From contig NZ_FOEN01000002.1 in the NCBI RefSeq assembly GCF_900110675.1, positions 62,001 to 126,000 on the forward strand: a DNA stretch of 64,000 nucleotides. The letters run 5' to 3'. Shown one piece after another: positions 51,797 to 64,000 of the stretch. The first letter of the stretch is position 1; every line of letters begins with the position of its first letter. Made by a program: the position numbers and the translations under genes. Source of the DNA: Ignavigranum ruoffiae (lineage in GTDB: Bacteria; Bacillota; Bacilli; Lactobacillales; Aerococcaceae). Under the pieces are notes generated by a model, which searched no databases, was not told the DNA's origin, and saw only the letters and a list, made by a program, of their open reading frames with translations.

Positions 51797-53185
51797 TTAG
51801 TAGAATACAACGACTGGGGTTCCTACGTTAACATATTGGAAAATAGTTGCTACTGCATCATAAGGTGTATTGATGCAACCGAGCGATCCGGCATAGGTAA
51901 AGACATCGCCCCCATAAGCTCCTTGCCATGAGGCATCGTGAATCCCTTGGGCATTGTCATCAAAACGAATCCAATAATTTACCGGCACACTATATTCGAC
52001 CTTCAAACGTGGATTATAACCAATTAAATCCGTGTTGGCTAACATTTCGTTAACCGCATCGGCTCCCGGAACGGTATCGGTTCCCGGCATCCCTGAAACA
52101 ATACCAGTTTCAACGATTAATTCGCCATCAACATAGAGCAACATCGTTTGATAGGTTAAATCAATCTCAATATAAGTATCACCAAATTCATTGGCTTCAC
52201 CACCGTTGTCACCCGTACTATAAATTTCTGGCTTCCGTTTAACATCTTTACCTGCTAAGATATCTGCTTCTAACTCAGGTAATTCCAATTCTGTATCAAT
52301 CTGCCAGCCCAATATACCTGGTGGAACCTCTACGGTTCCTTGATACGTTGATTCAAATTCTCTTACAGTACCGAAGGTGGAGTATTTTTCATTCAAGGAA
52401 TCTAAATATGGCACTAAGGCTTCTTCATCCACGACAATCTCACCTTGATCATCCAAGGAAACCCATTCGACCAATTTATCATTCGGAATTGTAACTTCAT
52501 CCCCAGCTAATAAATAAGTTATCTTAAGATCCTTATAATTATTAATCTTAGCCAGTTTGGCTTCCAATGTTTCTGTATCCGTCACATCTAGATGGGTCGT
52601 ATAGTTATCTTCTAACTGAATTGTATCTTGATGACTTTCAACTGCTTGAATGATCGACTCGGTCAATTGGTCAAAATTAATGGTCGTCCCATCTTTACCA
52701 TCTTGAATATAATATCCTTTTTTATCATCATGGGCTAAGGTATCCGGCGTGGCTTCTTGCCGGTCTTGATTATCTAGACCTGCTTCTTCAGCTAAGCCCT
52801 TCAACTTATCGGTATCTAATTCTACTTCATCATGAAGCCCCTGTTCTGCTTTGGTCGTCTTCATAAAAGCGAGTGGCCAAGAAGCCACATCCCGTTGCTG
52901 ATAAAGTTCTTCCAATTGTTGGTCAAGATTAATCTTAGGTTCTAAATCTTTCAATTGAACGATTAAGACTTCTTGACCTTTCTCTTGGATATACAGTGTC
53001 TTGTCCTCAAGATCTTGACAAACTTTATCCTTGGCTTGAGCTAATGTTAAATTGCCAATATTACTTGAAATAAATTGGGTATTGGCCGTAAATTTATCGG
53101 TATAATATTGTTTTCCTAAGAAATAGCCTCCTATGATGGTTAATAGAAGGACCGTTCCTATAATGAGTTTCTTTTTCACTGTCAA
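51797..53185 (-). CDS. L,D-transpeptidase (YkuD domain) with peptidoglycan-binding-4 region
   Basis: A 462-residue protein with an N-terminal membrane anchor (about residues 6-25), an extracellular acidic region resembling PG_binding_4 repeats (about 30-310), and a C-terminal YkuD catalytic domain (about 335-462). The active site is visible as IHDASWQ near 418 and SLGCINTP near 437 with the catalytic cysteine. Such enzymes form 3-3 cross-links in peptidoglycan or attach proteins. The layout matches the enterococcal Ldt(fm) group. Monocistronic with its own terminator. Confidence 0.92.
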   Translation of the reverse strand: MTVKKKLIIGTVLLLTIIGGYFLGKQYYTDKFTANTQFISSNIGNLTLAQAKDKVCQDLEDKTLYIQEKGQEVLIVQLKDLEPKINLDQQLEELYQQRDVASWPLAFMKTTKAEQGLHDEVELDTDKLKGLAEEAGLDNQDRQEATPDTLAHDDKKGYYIQDGKDGTTINFDQLTESIIQAVESHQDTIQLEDNYTTHLDVTDTETLEAKLAKINNYKDLKITYLLAGDEVTIPNDKLVEWVSLDDQGEIVVDEEALVPYLDSLNEKYSTFGTVREFESTYQGTVEVPPGILGWQIDTELELPELEADILAGKDVKRKPEIYSTGDNGGEANEFGDTYIEIDLTYQTMLLYVDGELIVETGIVSGMPGTDTVPGADAVNEMLANTDLIGYNPRLKVEYSVPVNYWIRFDDNAQGIHDASWQGAYGGDVFTYAGSLGCINTPYDAVATIFQYVNVGTPVVVFY

Positions 53186-53318
53186 AACGCCTTTCTACTG
53201 AATTAAACATCCGTTATTAATTATTCGCATTCATAGGATACCATAACTTAGAATTCGAAACTAGGGAATTTAAAGATTTCTTAAACTTATCTTAAAATTT
53301 AACATATTATTCATAAAA

Positions 53319-53367
53319 AAGACATAATTGAAACCTCTTACTGCACTAGGGGTTTCGCTTATGTCTT
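53319..53367 (-). terminator. Terminator of the gatCAB operon
   Basis: AAGACATAA (53319-53327) pairs with TTATGTCTT (53359-53367) and an inner GAAACC pairs with GGTTTC. On the minus strand it is followed by TTTTTTATG. Confidence 0.85.
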
Positions 53368-53377
53368 GTTGATTGGA

Positions 53378-54808
53378 TTAAGCTTGATCTAAACTTGTCT
53401 TTAATAATTGATTAACCACTTGTGGATTTGCTTGACCCTTGGTCGCTTGCATAATTTGGCCGACTAGATAACCCATCGCCCGTTTCTTACCATTCTTGTA
53501 ATCTTCAATAGATTCTTGGTTCTTAGCCAGAACGTCATCGATGATTGGTTGTAATTTCGCTGGGTCACTTAATTGAACCATGCCTTCAGCTTCGACAATT
53601 TCCTCAGCATTTCCACCTTTAGTTACCAGAATCTTAAAGAGTTTCTTGGCCATCTTCGAAGAAATCGTGCCGTCATCAATCAACTGAATCATCTGACTCA
53701 AGTTTTCTGGTGTCAATTTAGTTTCAAGTAGACTTAAATTCTCTTTGTTCATATGCGCTGACACTTCACCCATCAACCAGTTGGAAACTTGTTTAGGATC
53801 CACTTGGTGGGCGACTGCTTGGTCAAAGAAGTCTGACATTTCTTTCGTTTGGGTCAGCACCATCGCATCATAAGCTGGCAGTTCAAATTCATGAATATAC
53901 CGATGGCGGCGTTGATCCGGCATCTCAGGCAGAGTGGCTTTAACAGTATTAATCCATTCTTCCGAAATCGTCATTGGCGGCACATCTGGTTCAGGGAAGT
54001 AACGGTAATCCGCAGCCCCTTCTTTTACCCGCATTAGAATTGTCTTACCCGTACTTTCATCGAAACGGCGGGTTGCTTGTTGGACTTGATCACCCCGGCG
54101 AAGAATATTGGCCTGACGTTGTTCTTCATATTCTAAGGCTTTCTTAACATAGTTAAAACTATTTAGATTTTTGATCTCCGTTTTGGTACCAAAAGCTTTT
54201 TGACCATAGGGTCTAAGTGAAATGTTGGCGTCACACCGGAGAGACCCTTCTTCCATCTTCACATCGGAAACACCCGTATAAAGAATTTGTTCCCGTAATG
54301 CTTCCAAATAAGCATAGGCTTCTTCAGCTGAACGGATATCTGCTTCAGAAACAATCTCAATTAAAGGAGTTCCTTGCCGATTCAAATCAACATAAGAAAA
54401 TCCTGCTTGGCCGTGGGTATTCTTACCTGCATCTTCTTCCAAGTGGAGACGGTGAATCCGAATCCGCTTAGTTTCGCCATTGACTTCAATATCCAAATAC
54501 CCGTTCCGACCAATTGGCTGGCTATCTTGGGTAATTTGATAGGCTGAAGGATTATCAGGATAGAAATAATTCTTGCGGTCGAAGGACATTTCGCGTGCAA
54601 TCTCGCAATTTAAGGCCAGAGCAGCTTTCATGCCATACTCAATGGCTCCGCGATTGGCTACGGGTAGAACCCCTGGATAAGCCCAGTCTTTAGGATTTGT
54701 ATTGGAGTTTGGTTCAGCACCGAAGTGAGCAGCTGAAGTTGAGAAGATCTTAGCTTGCGTCTTCAGTTCCACATGGACTTCTAGTCCGATTACTGTTTCA
54801 AAATTCAT
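53378..54808 (-). CDS. gatB: Aspartyl/glutamyl-tRNA amidotransferase subunit B
   Basis: A 476-residue protein beginning [20 protein letters not shown], with [18 protein letters not shown] near residue 80 and [11 protein letters not shown] near 120, all canonical GatB motifs, and a C-terminal YqeY-like tRNA-binding tail ([16 protein letters not shown]). It amidates Glu-tRNA(Gln) (and Asp-tRNA(Asn)). It lies 13 bases after gatA in the conserved camS-gatCAB order. Confidence 0.97.
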   Translation of the reverse strand: MNFETVIGLEVHVELKTQAKIFSTSAAHFGAEPNSNTNPKDWAYPGVLPVANRGAIEYGMKAALALNCEIAREMSFDRKNYFYPDNPSAYQITQDSQPIGRNGYLDIEVNGETKRIRIHRLHLEEDAGKNTHGQAGFSYVDLNRQGTPLIEIVSEADIRSAEEAYAYLEALREQILYTGVSDVKMEEGSLRCDANISLRPYGQKAFGTKTEIKNLNSFNYVKKALEYEEQRQANILRRGDQVQQATRRFDESTGKTILMRVKEGAADYRYFPEPDVPPMTISEEWINTVKATLPEMPDQRRHRYIHEFELPAYDAMVLTQTKEMSDFFDQAVAHQVDPKQVSNWLMGEVSAHMNKENLSLLETKLTPENLSQMIQLIDDGTISSKMAKKLFKILVTKGGNAEEIVEAEGMVQLSDPAKLQPIIDDVLAKNQESIEDYKNGKKRAMGYLVGQIMQATKGQANPQVVNQLLKTSLDQA

Positions 54809-54821
54809 TACTTACATCCTC

Positions 54822-56279
54822 CTATAACTCGGGTCTTTGGTTGACAAAGTCATGGTTCTTTTCAAAATTATCTGCCACTTGATAAATCCGCGCTTCGTCA
54901 AGGGCCTTGCCCATTAATTGTAAACCAATTGGCAGATTATTTTGGTCGAAACCAGCTGGAATCGAAATACTTGGAATCCCCACTAAGTTCACCGGTACTG
55001 TCAACAAGTCCGCTAGGTACATTTCAATTGGATCTTGGGTACGGGTACCAATCTTAAAGGCTGTAGTCGTTGTTACCGGCCCCATAATTAAATGATAATT
55101 CTCAAATACTTGATTAAATTCGTCCTTTATCATGGTTCTGACTTGAGCAGCCTTCTTGAAATATTCATCATAGGCCCCTGAACTTAAGGAGTAAGTCCCC
55201 ATCATAATCCGGCGCTTAACTTCAGCCCCAAATCCTTCTGAACGAGTCTTGAAATAGACTTCTTCTAAGTTGCTGGCTTCTGGTGACCGATAACCATAAC
55301 GAATTCCGTCGAAACGTTGCAGATTTGAAGAAGCTTCTGCAGAAGCAATAATATAATACACATTGATGCCATATTTTGAATGAGGCAGGGATACTTCTTC
55401 AACAATCGCTCCTTGAGATGCAAAATAAGCGGCCGCTTCTTCCATGGCTTGACGGATTTCAGCTTGAATCTTATCCGACTTAAATTCTTTAGGAAAAGCA
55501 ATCCGTAGACCCTTGATTGATTGACCGATGAATTTGCTGTAATCAGTATCTATAGCTTCTAGACTGGTCCCATCTTGGTCATCATGACCCGCAATAACAG
55601 ATAATAATTTGGCATTATCTTCTACAGTTAGCGTCATTGGCCCAATTTGATCTAGACTAGAGGCAAAAGCAATCGCTCCATACCGTGAAACTGCTCCATA
55701 AGTTGGCTTCATGCCAACAATCCCATTGTAAGCGGCCGGACAGCGGACACTTCCCCCAGTATCGGTTCCTAAAGAAGCTGGTACTTGACGACAAGCGACC
55801 GTGGCACCTGAACCTCCAGAAGAACCTCCGGGTACGTAATCTAGATTCCATGGATTGTGGGTCGTTCCGAAATAAGACGTTTCAGTCGAAGCTCCCATCG
55901 CAAATTCATCCAAATTTACTTTACCAATTATTATCGCTCCGGCTTCTTTAAGCTTACGAATGACCGTCGCATCATAGACAGGTACGAAGTCTTCTAGCAT
56001 TTTGCTCGCAGCTGTCGTTCGTAAATCCTTCGTCAGAATATTATCTTTAATCGCAATTGGAACACCATTCAGGGCAAAATTTGAATCTTGGTAACCTCTC
56101 TCATCCGCTTCTTTGGCCGCCTTCAAGGCTTCTTTTTTGTTAAGACTGATAAAGGCATTGAGTTGTTGATCAGTGGCATCGATATAGTCGAAAAGATGTT
56201 CCACAAGTTCAACACTGGTAAATTGTCCTGCTTTTAAACCAATTTGAATGTCTTTGATCGTTGTTGGAAATTCCTTCAT
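54822..56279 (-). CDS. gatA: Aspartyl/glutamyl-tRNA amidotransferase subunit A
   Basis: A 485-residue amidase with the Ser-cisSer-Lys triad: lysine in PIAIKDNI near residue 76, GGSSGGSGATVA near 151 and TDTGGSVRCPAA near 172. It releases ammonia from glutamine for GatB. It starts at the last base of the gatC stop region (1-base overlap), showing tight coupling. Confidence 0.97.
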   Translation of the reverse strand: MKEFPTTIKDIQIGLKAGQFTSVELVEHLFDYIDATDQQLNAFISLNKKEALKAAKEADERGYQDSNFALNGVPIAIKDNILTKDLRTTAASKMLEDFVPVYDATVIRKLKEAGAIIIGKVNLDEFAMGASTETSYFGTTHNPWNLDYVPGGSSGGSGATVACRQVPASLGTDTGGSVRCPAAYNGIVGMKPTYGAVSRYGAIAFASSLDQIGPMTLTVEDNAKLLSVIAGHDDQDGTSLEAIDTDYSKFIGQSIKGLRIAFPKEFKSDKIQAEIRQAMEEAAAYFASQGAIVEEVSLPHSKYGINVYYIIASAEASSNLQRFDGIRYGYRSPEASNLEEVYFKTRSEGFGAEVKRRIMMGTYSLSSGAYDEYFKKAAQVRTMIKDEFNQVFENYHLIMGPVTTTTAFKIGTRTQDPIEMYLADLLTVPVNLVGIPSISIPAGFDQNNLPIGLQLMGKALDEARIYQVADNFEKNHDFVNQRPEL

Positions 56280-56575
56280 TAAGCTTCCTCACTCTCTATA
56301 ATGACTGGAACTCGAATAAAGCCGTCTTCGCTGTCGGGCGCATTAGCTAACATCGCCTTAGGCAAGTCGCTAGGAACGGCTTGGTCTTCGCGAAAGACGT
56401 TCTTCTTCTGATTACCATGGAAGGTTGGTTCGATCCCCTCGGTATCAATAACCTGTAATTCTTGAACCAAGGCCATAATCCGACCAATTTCATCGGTATA
56501 GCTTTCCAGTTCATCATCGGCAATCACTAATTTGGCTAATCCAGCTAATCTTTGAATATCTTCTTGATTTAACAT
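56279..56575 (-). CDS. gatC: Aspartyl/glutamyl-tRNA amidotransferase subunit C
   Basis: A 98-residue protein with IQRLAGLAKLVIADDELESY at the N-terminus and VFREDQAVPS in the second half, both conserved in GatC, which wraps around GatA and stabilises the complex. It starts 18 bases after the camS stop. Confidence 0.94.
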   Translation of the reverse strand: MLNQEDIQRLAGLAKLVIADDELESYTDEIGRIMALVQELQVIDTEGIEPTFHGNQKKNVFREDQAVPSDLPKAMLANAPDSEDGFIRVPVIIESEEA

Positions 56576-56593
56576 CTGCTTCTCCTTTACCTA

Positions 56594-59846
<3,253 letters not shown>

Positions 59847-60005
59847 TCAACCTCCGTTCTATGTCTCGTCTAGTATAACATTAAATAGCTAAGCTGTAAT
59901 CGAAAAGCGGTCTTTTTCCTTTGAGGGTCGCTCAATTATACAGACCATTATTCAGTAGCTTTTCCTTCGCAAATTAGACTTAGCGAGTCAATCCTTTCAA
60001 ATCCC

Positions 60006-62309
60006 TTATTGATCGACTTTTTTAATCGGGGCAAATTTAGCGAGGACTTGTTTGTCTCCTTGACTGGCAAAGGAAATCGTCAGCAGTTGGTCGCCACCGG
60101 ATTCAACAACGTTCTTCACTTGACCTAAGCCCCAAGCCCGATGATCGACTTGGTCACCAACTTGCCAGTGCACATTGTTATCGGTCGCTTGACCTTGAGG
60201 GCGGGCCCGCTTATTTCCAGAACCTGGACGAGGGTTAAGAATCACCCGGCGGGCACTTTGTCGGGCCTGATTGTCTCGTTCATCAGGCATCTTCCAGCGT
60301 TCGACAAAGTTGATCTGTGATTTTTGTAAATACTGGTCGTCAATTTCATCGACGAAGCGACTGGGCAGATTTTGTTGGTAGCGACCATATAAGAGCCGGG
60401 ACCGAGAAGCGGTTAGATACAAGACTAGTTCGGCGCGGGTCATCCCCACATAGGCTAATCGGCGCTCTTCTTCAAGTTCTTCTTCACTTTCAAGCGCTCG
60501 CCTCAGTGGAAAAAGACCCTCCTCTAAGCCGACAATAAAGACATAAGGAAATTCTAAGCCCTTGGCCGCATGCATGGTCATCAAAGTGACTTGGTCAGCT
60601 GTTTCAACATCGTCCTGATCGGTTGCTAACGAAAGATCCGCTAAGAAACGGGTTAACTTTGGTCGAGCCTGGTTGGCATCCTGATTTTCTCCATTCGCTT
60701 TAAAATCAGGATCACTTTCCTCTAAATCACTAAAAGCTTCATCAAATTGCTTGGTCACCGATTCGAATTCTTCTAAGTTCTCTAGTCGATTCTGAGCTTC
60801 GAGCGTTCCTTCTGTTCTTAAAGACTCAATATAATCGCTCTGTTGCCAGACTTGATCGACCAACTCACTCATGGTTAGAAATTCAGCCTGCTGTCTTAAG
60901 CGCAAAACCATCGCTTGAAAACGTTGTAACTTAGTAATGGTTCTTGCTGGTAGATTGGAATGATTCAGCTCGCTTATTGCCTGAAATAAGCTGAGATTGA
61001 TTGATTGGGCAAATTCGGCTAATTTATCAATCGTAGCTTGACCAATCCCCCGCTTAGGCACATTAATAATTCGGTTGAAGGAAAGATTATCTACTTCGTT
61101 ATCAATTAAGCGTAGATATGCTAGAGTATCTTGAATTTCTTTACGCGCGTAGAATTTAAGACCTCCAATAATTCGATAAGGTAAGTTGGCCTTAAGAAGT
61201 TGTTCTTCCAAGCTCCGTGATTGGGCCTGAGTCCGATAAAGAATAGCAAAATCCTGATTAGCCAGTCCCTTATCTTCTTTTAACTGATAAATTTGTTGAA
61301 TAACATAACGCGCCTCATCAATATCTGTTTCGGCCATATGGAAGTGGACTTTCGGACCTTCAGGATTATCTGACCATAATTTCTTAGGTTTACGATGCAC
61401 ATTGTTGGCAATCACAGAGTTAGCTGCATTTAGGATATTTTGCGTAGAGCGATAATTTTGCTCTAAGAGGATGACTTTAGCATCAGGATAATCCTCTTCA
61501 AAGTTGAGAATATTCTCCATGTTAGCGCCCCGCCATCCATAAATACTTTGATCAGCATCGCCCACTACACAGACATTCCGAAGCAAACCAGTGAGTAAGT
61601 GAATCAATTGATACTGACTATGGTTGGTATCCTGATATTCGTCAACGTGGATATAATGAAATTTCTGTTGGTAGAATTCTCGGACATCCTCATGTTCAGT
61701 TAAAAGCTTGACCGTCAACATAATCAAATCATTGAAATCCATCGCATTGCTCTGAAAGAGTTGACTCTGATATTGCTTATAAACGGTAGCTTGAATATCG
61801 CCTAAATAACCCACAACCGTCTCAGCATAAGCATCGGGCTCTAACCCCTCATTCTTGGCTTCATCAATCGCTGCCAAGAAATTCTTATAGTTAAATCGTT
61901 GGCTGTCCAGATTTAAACGCTTCATAATTTGTTTCATCAAGGTTTGCTGTTCACTACTATCAATAATTGAAAAATTCGCTTGATAGCCTAAGCGATGACC
62001 CTCCCGGCGTAGTATTCGAGCACACATGGCGTGGAAGGTAGCCACCCAAATCGATTCGGCTTGTGGCCCGACTAGGTGTTGGATCCGGCTTTTCATCTCG
62101 TTGGCCGCTTTATTGGTAAAAGTAATCGCCAATATATTCCAAGGGTTGACCGCTTCTTGTTCAATTAAGTAAGCAATGCGATGGGTCAACACGCGAGTCT
62201 TGCCCGATCCGGCCCCAGCCGCTATCAACAAAGGACCTTGGGTGGTTAGGACGGCTTCTTTCTGTTTGGCATTCAACCGGTCAATACTTTGCATTAATGC
62301 CGTTGTCAC
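60006..62309 (-). CDS. pcrA: ATP-dependent DNA helicase PcrA
   Basis: A 767-residue UvrD/Rep-family helicase with Walker A AAGAGSGKTRVL near residue 32, Walker B HVDEYQDTNHSQY near 225, GDADQSIYGWRGAN near 253, LEQNYRST near 285 and TMHAAKGLEFPYVF near 570. The C-terminal end (WQVGDQVDHRAWGLGQVKNV) is the tudor-like RNA-polymerase-binding region of PcrA. It starts after TAGGAGG. The stop region to ligA is 162 bases and holds no feature. Confidence 0.97.
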   Translation of the reverse strand: MTTALMQSIDRLNAKQKEAVLTTQGPLLIAAGAGSGKTRVLTHRIAYLIEQEAVNPWNILAITFTNKAANEMKSRIQHLVGPQAESIWVATFHAMCARILRREGHRLGYQANFSIIDSSEQQTLMKQIMKRLNLDSQRFNYKNFLAAIDEAKNEGLEPDAYAETVVGYLGDIQATVYKQYQSQLFQSNAMDFNDLIMLTVKLLTEHEDVREFYQQKFHYIHVDEYQDTNHSQYQLIHLLTGLLRNVCVVGDADQSIYGWRGANMENILNFEEDYPDAKVILLEQNYRSTQNILNAANSVIANNVHRKPKKLWSDNPEGPKVHFHMAETDIDEARYVIQQIYQLKEDKGLANQDFAILYRTQAQSRSLEEQLLKANLPYRIIGGLKFYARKEIQDTLAYLRLIDNEVDNLSFNRIINVPKRGIGQATIDKLAEFAQSINLSLFQAISELNHSNLPARTITKLQRFQAMVLRLRQQAEFLTMSELVDQVWQQSDYIESLRTEGTLEAQNRLENLEEFESVTKQFDEAFSDLEESDPDFKANGENQDANQARPKLTRFLADLSLATDQDDVETADQVTLMTMHAAKGLEFPYVFIVGLEEGLFPLRRALESEEELEEERRLAYVGMTRAELVLYLTASRSRLLYGRYQQNLPSRFVDEIDDQYLQKSQINFVERWKMPDERDNQARQSARRVILNPRPGSGNKRARPQGQATDNNVHWQVGDQVDHRAWGLGQVKNVVESGGDQLLTISFASQGDKQVLAKFAPIKKVDQ

Positions 62310-62332
62310 GATATATTCCTCCTAAAATAATA

Positions 62333-62359
62333 AAACGATGTACCCTTTGTACACCGTTT
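62333..62359 (-). terminator. Hairpin between the PurK-like gene and pcrA
   Basis: AAACG.TGTAC and GTACA.CGTTT arms (62333-62343 and 62349-62359) overlap the stop codon of the PurK-like gene; on the minus strand TTTTATTATTTT follows. It may attenuate transcription before pcrA. Confidence 0.6.
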
Positions 62360-63500
62360 AAAGTGATGACTCTGCTAATAGATTGGTAATTTCAACTTGT
62401 CTTTGACAGCTCTCTAGTGAATCCCCAGTAACCACGACTTGGCCTAACAAATTTGGACTAGCCGACAAGTAGGAATTAAATAAGGCAAACCCCCAGTCGG
62501 TTCTCAACATATATTGAGTCATGACTGACTCTTTGTTCAAGGCTTCTAATGGGTATGAGATGGCTGCCGGATGTTGAATCCTTAATTTTGGTAAAGGTAA
62601 GCCAACATAGGCTCGGATGGTCGCTTCAAAATGCGACACCGACATTGAGCCAATGGTGAACATGGCTTCACTGGAAAGACCGATGCTAGCTCCATTGAGA
62701 TAAATCACGCCTGCCGCAGTAACCAAGAAGGTCAGCGTCAAAGAGCCAATCAAATGAAGATCGTCAGCCAATTGATGGGCTATTCGAAACATCTCTTGAG
62801 TAATATATTCATCCACTTGAGCTGGATAGCGAACTTGTTCTCCCGAAGCAAAACCTTGGTTGACAATCTCAAAGATTGGATAGATTAAAATTTCTCCCCG
62901 TTCATTACGGACGGCTGTGAGCGATACTCGTTTTTCAGTAGGAATCCAAGATTCAAGGATACATGACCCCCGCTGTAATTTTTCTTCAGCTTGTGGATAA
63001 TCCTCAGTAGAATAGAGGAAGACGTGTTCCTTGGCATCTTGCAAGTGGCGTTGACTCGATTTCAGCACAGCTGGGAAGCCAATATATTCAATGGCTTCTT
63101 TAATATCTGTTAACGAGGTCACTAAGGAGAAAGGCGCAACCAGAATACGATGGGCATCTAGATAGGCTTTCTCGATAAGTCGGTCGGTCGTAATCGCCCG
63201 CAAATCTTCCGACAAGGTTAAGTCCGTCTGTTGGGCCAATATATTAAATTGTTGGTTAGTTAATAACCCTTTTTCGACGACGACTAAGTCTACCCGACTG
63301 GCAAAATATTCTAAGGTTTCTTGATCAAGGGTATTGACGACCACCTGCCATGAGGCAAATTGACGAATCGGATTATCTTCATGAATGACTAAGTTTCCTA
63401 CACGATAGCCCAATCTTCCTGCTTCTTGTGCTAATATAGCCGAGGAAATCGATTCTCCAATAATTCCAATGGTTTCCCCGGGATAATGTCTCTGCGCCAT
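62358..63500 (-). CDS. Degenerate PurK-like ATP-grasp protein
   Basis: A 380-residue protein with the PurK fold: N-terminal GETIGIIGESISSAILAQEA, ATP-grasp middle (FPAVLKSS near residue 142; SCILESWIPTEKRVSLTAVR near 178) and C-terminal SVSHFEATIRAYVGLPLP matching the PurK SQFEQHIRA.GLPLG segment. Key PurK motifs are lost: GGGQLGRM is GESISSAI, the glycine-rich GYDGKGQ loop is absent, and the NEIAPRPHNSGH active-site block reads NGASIGLSSEAM. It is unlikely to be an active carboxyaminoimidazole ribonucleotide synthase. Position before pcrA suggests a retained but different role. Confidence 0.7.
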   Translation of the reverse strand: MAQRHYPGETIGIIGESISSAILAQEAGRLGYRVGNLVIHEDNPIRQFASWQVVVNTLDQETLEYFASRVDLVVVEKGLLTNQQFNILAQQTDLTLSEDLRAITTDRLIEKAYLDAHRILVAPFSLVTSLTDIKEAIEYIGFPAVLKSSQRHLQDAKEHVFLYSTEDYPQAEEKLQRGSCILESWIPTEKRVSLTAVRNERGEILIYPIFEIVNQGFASGEQVRYPAQVDEYITQEMFRIAHQLADDLHLIGSLTLTFLVTAAGVIYLNGASIGLSSEAMFTIGSMSVSHFEATIRAYVGLPLPKLRIQHPAAISYPLEALNKESVMTQYMLRTDWGFALFNSYLSASPNLLGQVVVTGDSLESCQRQVEITNLLAESSL

Positions 63501-63593
63501 CGTGTCACCTCCATTAATATCTTTATTATTTTAGCATATCTAATCCTTTTTGTAAGGATATCTTAATGAATTTATTGACTCTACTTTGAATTA

Positions 63594-64000
63594 TTAGGGA
63601 CTAGTCTGATCATATTGATCAAGTTGCCAAGTTTCAATCATATCAATTAACTTCTGGGCATAATCAGGATCGGTTGCATAGCCCGCCTCAGCCAAGCCCT
63701 GAGCTTGACTCTGATAATCTTTGCCCTCTTTGACTGCCTGATAATAATTGGGATCCCAGGTTGTACCATAATAGATTAATTCAGCATGGGCTCGCATCGA
63801 ACTAGCCCAATCTGGATAGACTTTGAAGCGATCCTCCATCTCAGTCATTTCGCCATCAATGAATTCTAAAGTGGGTAAATCCACCCCTGCTGGATCAGAA
63901 GCTTCCGTCTTTACCCCATATAGATTATGATATTGGGCTGATAACTGACTTTCGCCAAAATTAGATTCCAAAGCGGCTTGGGCCATGGAGATACTGGCGA
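63594..64000 (-). CDS. GH73 endo-beta-N-acetylglucosaminidase, N-terminus outside the window
   Basis: The visible 135 residues are the C-terminal part of a peptidoglycan hydrolase; the frame is open to the window edge. SMAQAALESNFGES contains the catalytic glutamate of the GH73 family (LAQAILES.WG), followed by YHNLYGVKT and a run of conserved tyrosines (FKVYPDWASSMRAHAELI). It acts outside the cell on glycan strands. The C-terminus ends soon after the catalytic domain, with no LysM repeats. Confidence 0.88.
   Translation of the reverse strand, partial: ASISMAQAALESNFGESQLSAQYHNLYGVKTEASDPAGVDLPTLEFIDGEMTEMEDRFKVYPDWASSMRAHAELIYYGTTWDPNYYQAVKEGKDYQSQAQGLAEAGYATDPDYAQKLIDMIETWQLDQYDQTSP

Overview
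The window looks like a chromosomal segment of a low-GC Gram-positive bacterium of the order Lactobacillales. Support comes from the pcrA-ligA-camS-gatCAB gene order, a glmS ribozyme, a PurBox, CcpA-type cre sites, an LPXTG wall-anchored protein, an Mga-type regulator and a ComK-like protein. The family cannot be fixed from sequence alone; Aerococcaceae is my best guess. I see no prophage, CRISPR array, integrase or rRNA. Two tRNAs are present: Arg-CCU and Ala-GGC.

Layout. 1-4192 (minus): a four-gene TelA/XpaC module with a substrate-binding/VWA lipoprotein and a second substrate-binding-like protein, with no transporter. 4372-10182: BrnQ amino-acid carrier, a flavodoxin and a heterodimeric multidrug ABC exporter. 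10376-12130: a secreted protein, tRNA-Arg, and an AT-rich Doc toxin gene with a tiny upstream partner. 12186-17936: a probable methionine-catabolism operon (NhaC-family carrier, methionine gamma-lyase, RidA, SurE) with a perfect cre in its leader and a divergent Mga-type regulator. 18048-22226: LytS/LytR-type two-component system with a CstA-family transporter, resembling pyruvate-sensing systems. 22464-22583: tRNA-Ala and terminator. 22650-27642: a giant LPXTG adhesin split by a frameshift. 27930-33535: a secreted DUF6612-like protein, then a LanFEG-like immunity ABC transporter divergent from a response regulator and kinase.

33532-34197 is a short operon behind a strong promoter with a Zur-like operator. 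It holds an unknown 133-aa protein and a cysteine-free ribosomal protein L32. Then follow fabK, class III fbp, a ComK-like gene, glmS with ribozyme leader, a DUF402 phosphatase, a MutY without its iron-sulfur cysteines, recX, a split ThrE exporter, purSQL with PurBox, an HTH regulator plus ABC exporter, an L,D-transpeptidase, gatCAB-camS-ligA-pcrA, a degenerate PurK-like ATP-grasp protein and the C-terminal part of a GH73 glucosaminidase.

Intergenic DNA is rich in long imperfect hairpins. Several act as plausible terminators. One family (about 175 nt, near 41 kb and 49 kb) keeps a nearly identical core while its outer arms differ in sequence but stay self-complementary, which suggests a selected RNA or DNA fold. 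The most novel-looking items are the TelA module, the Zur-like operon, the structured repeats and the Doc operon with a 43-residue partner.
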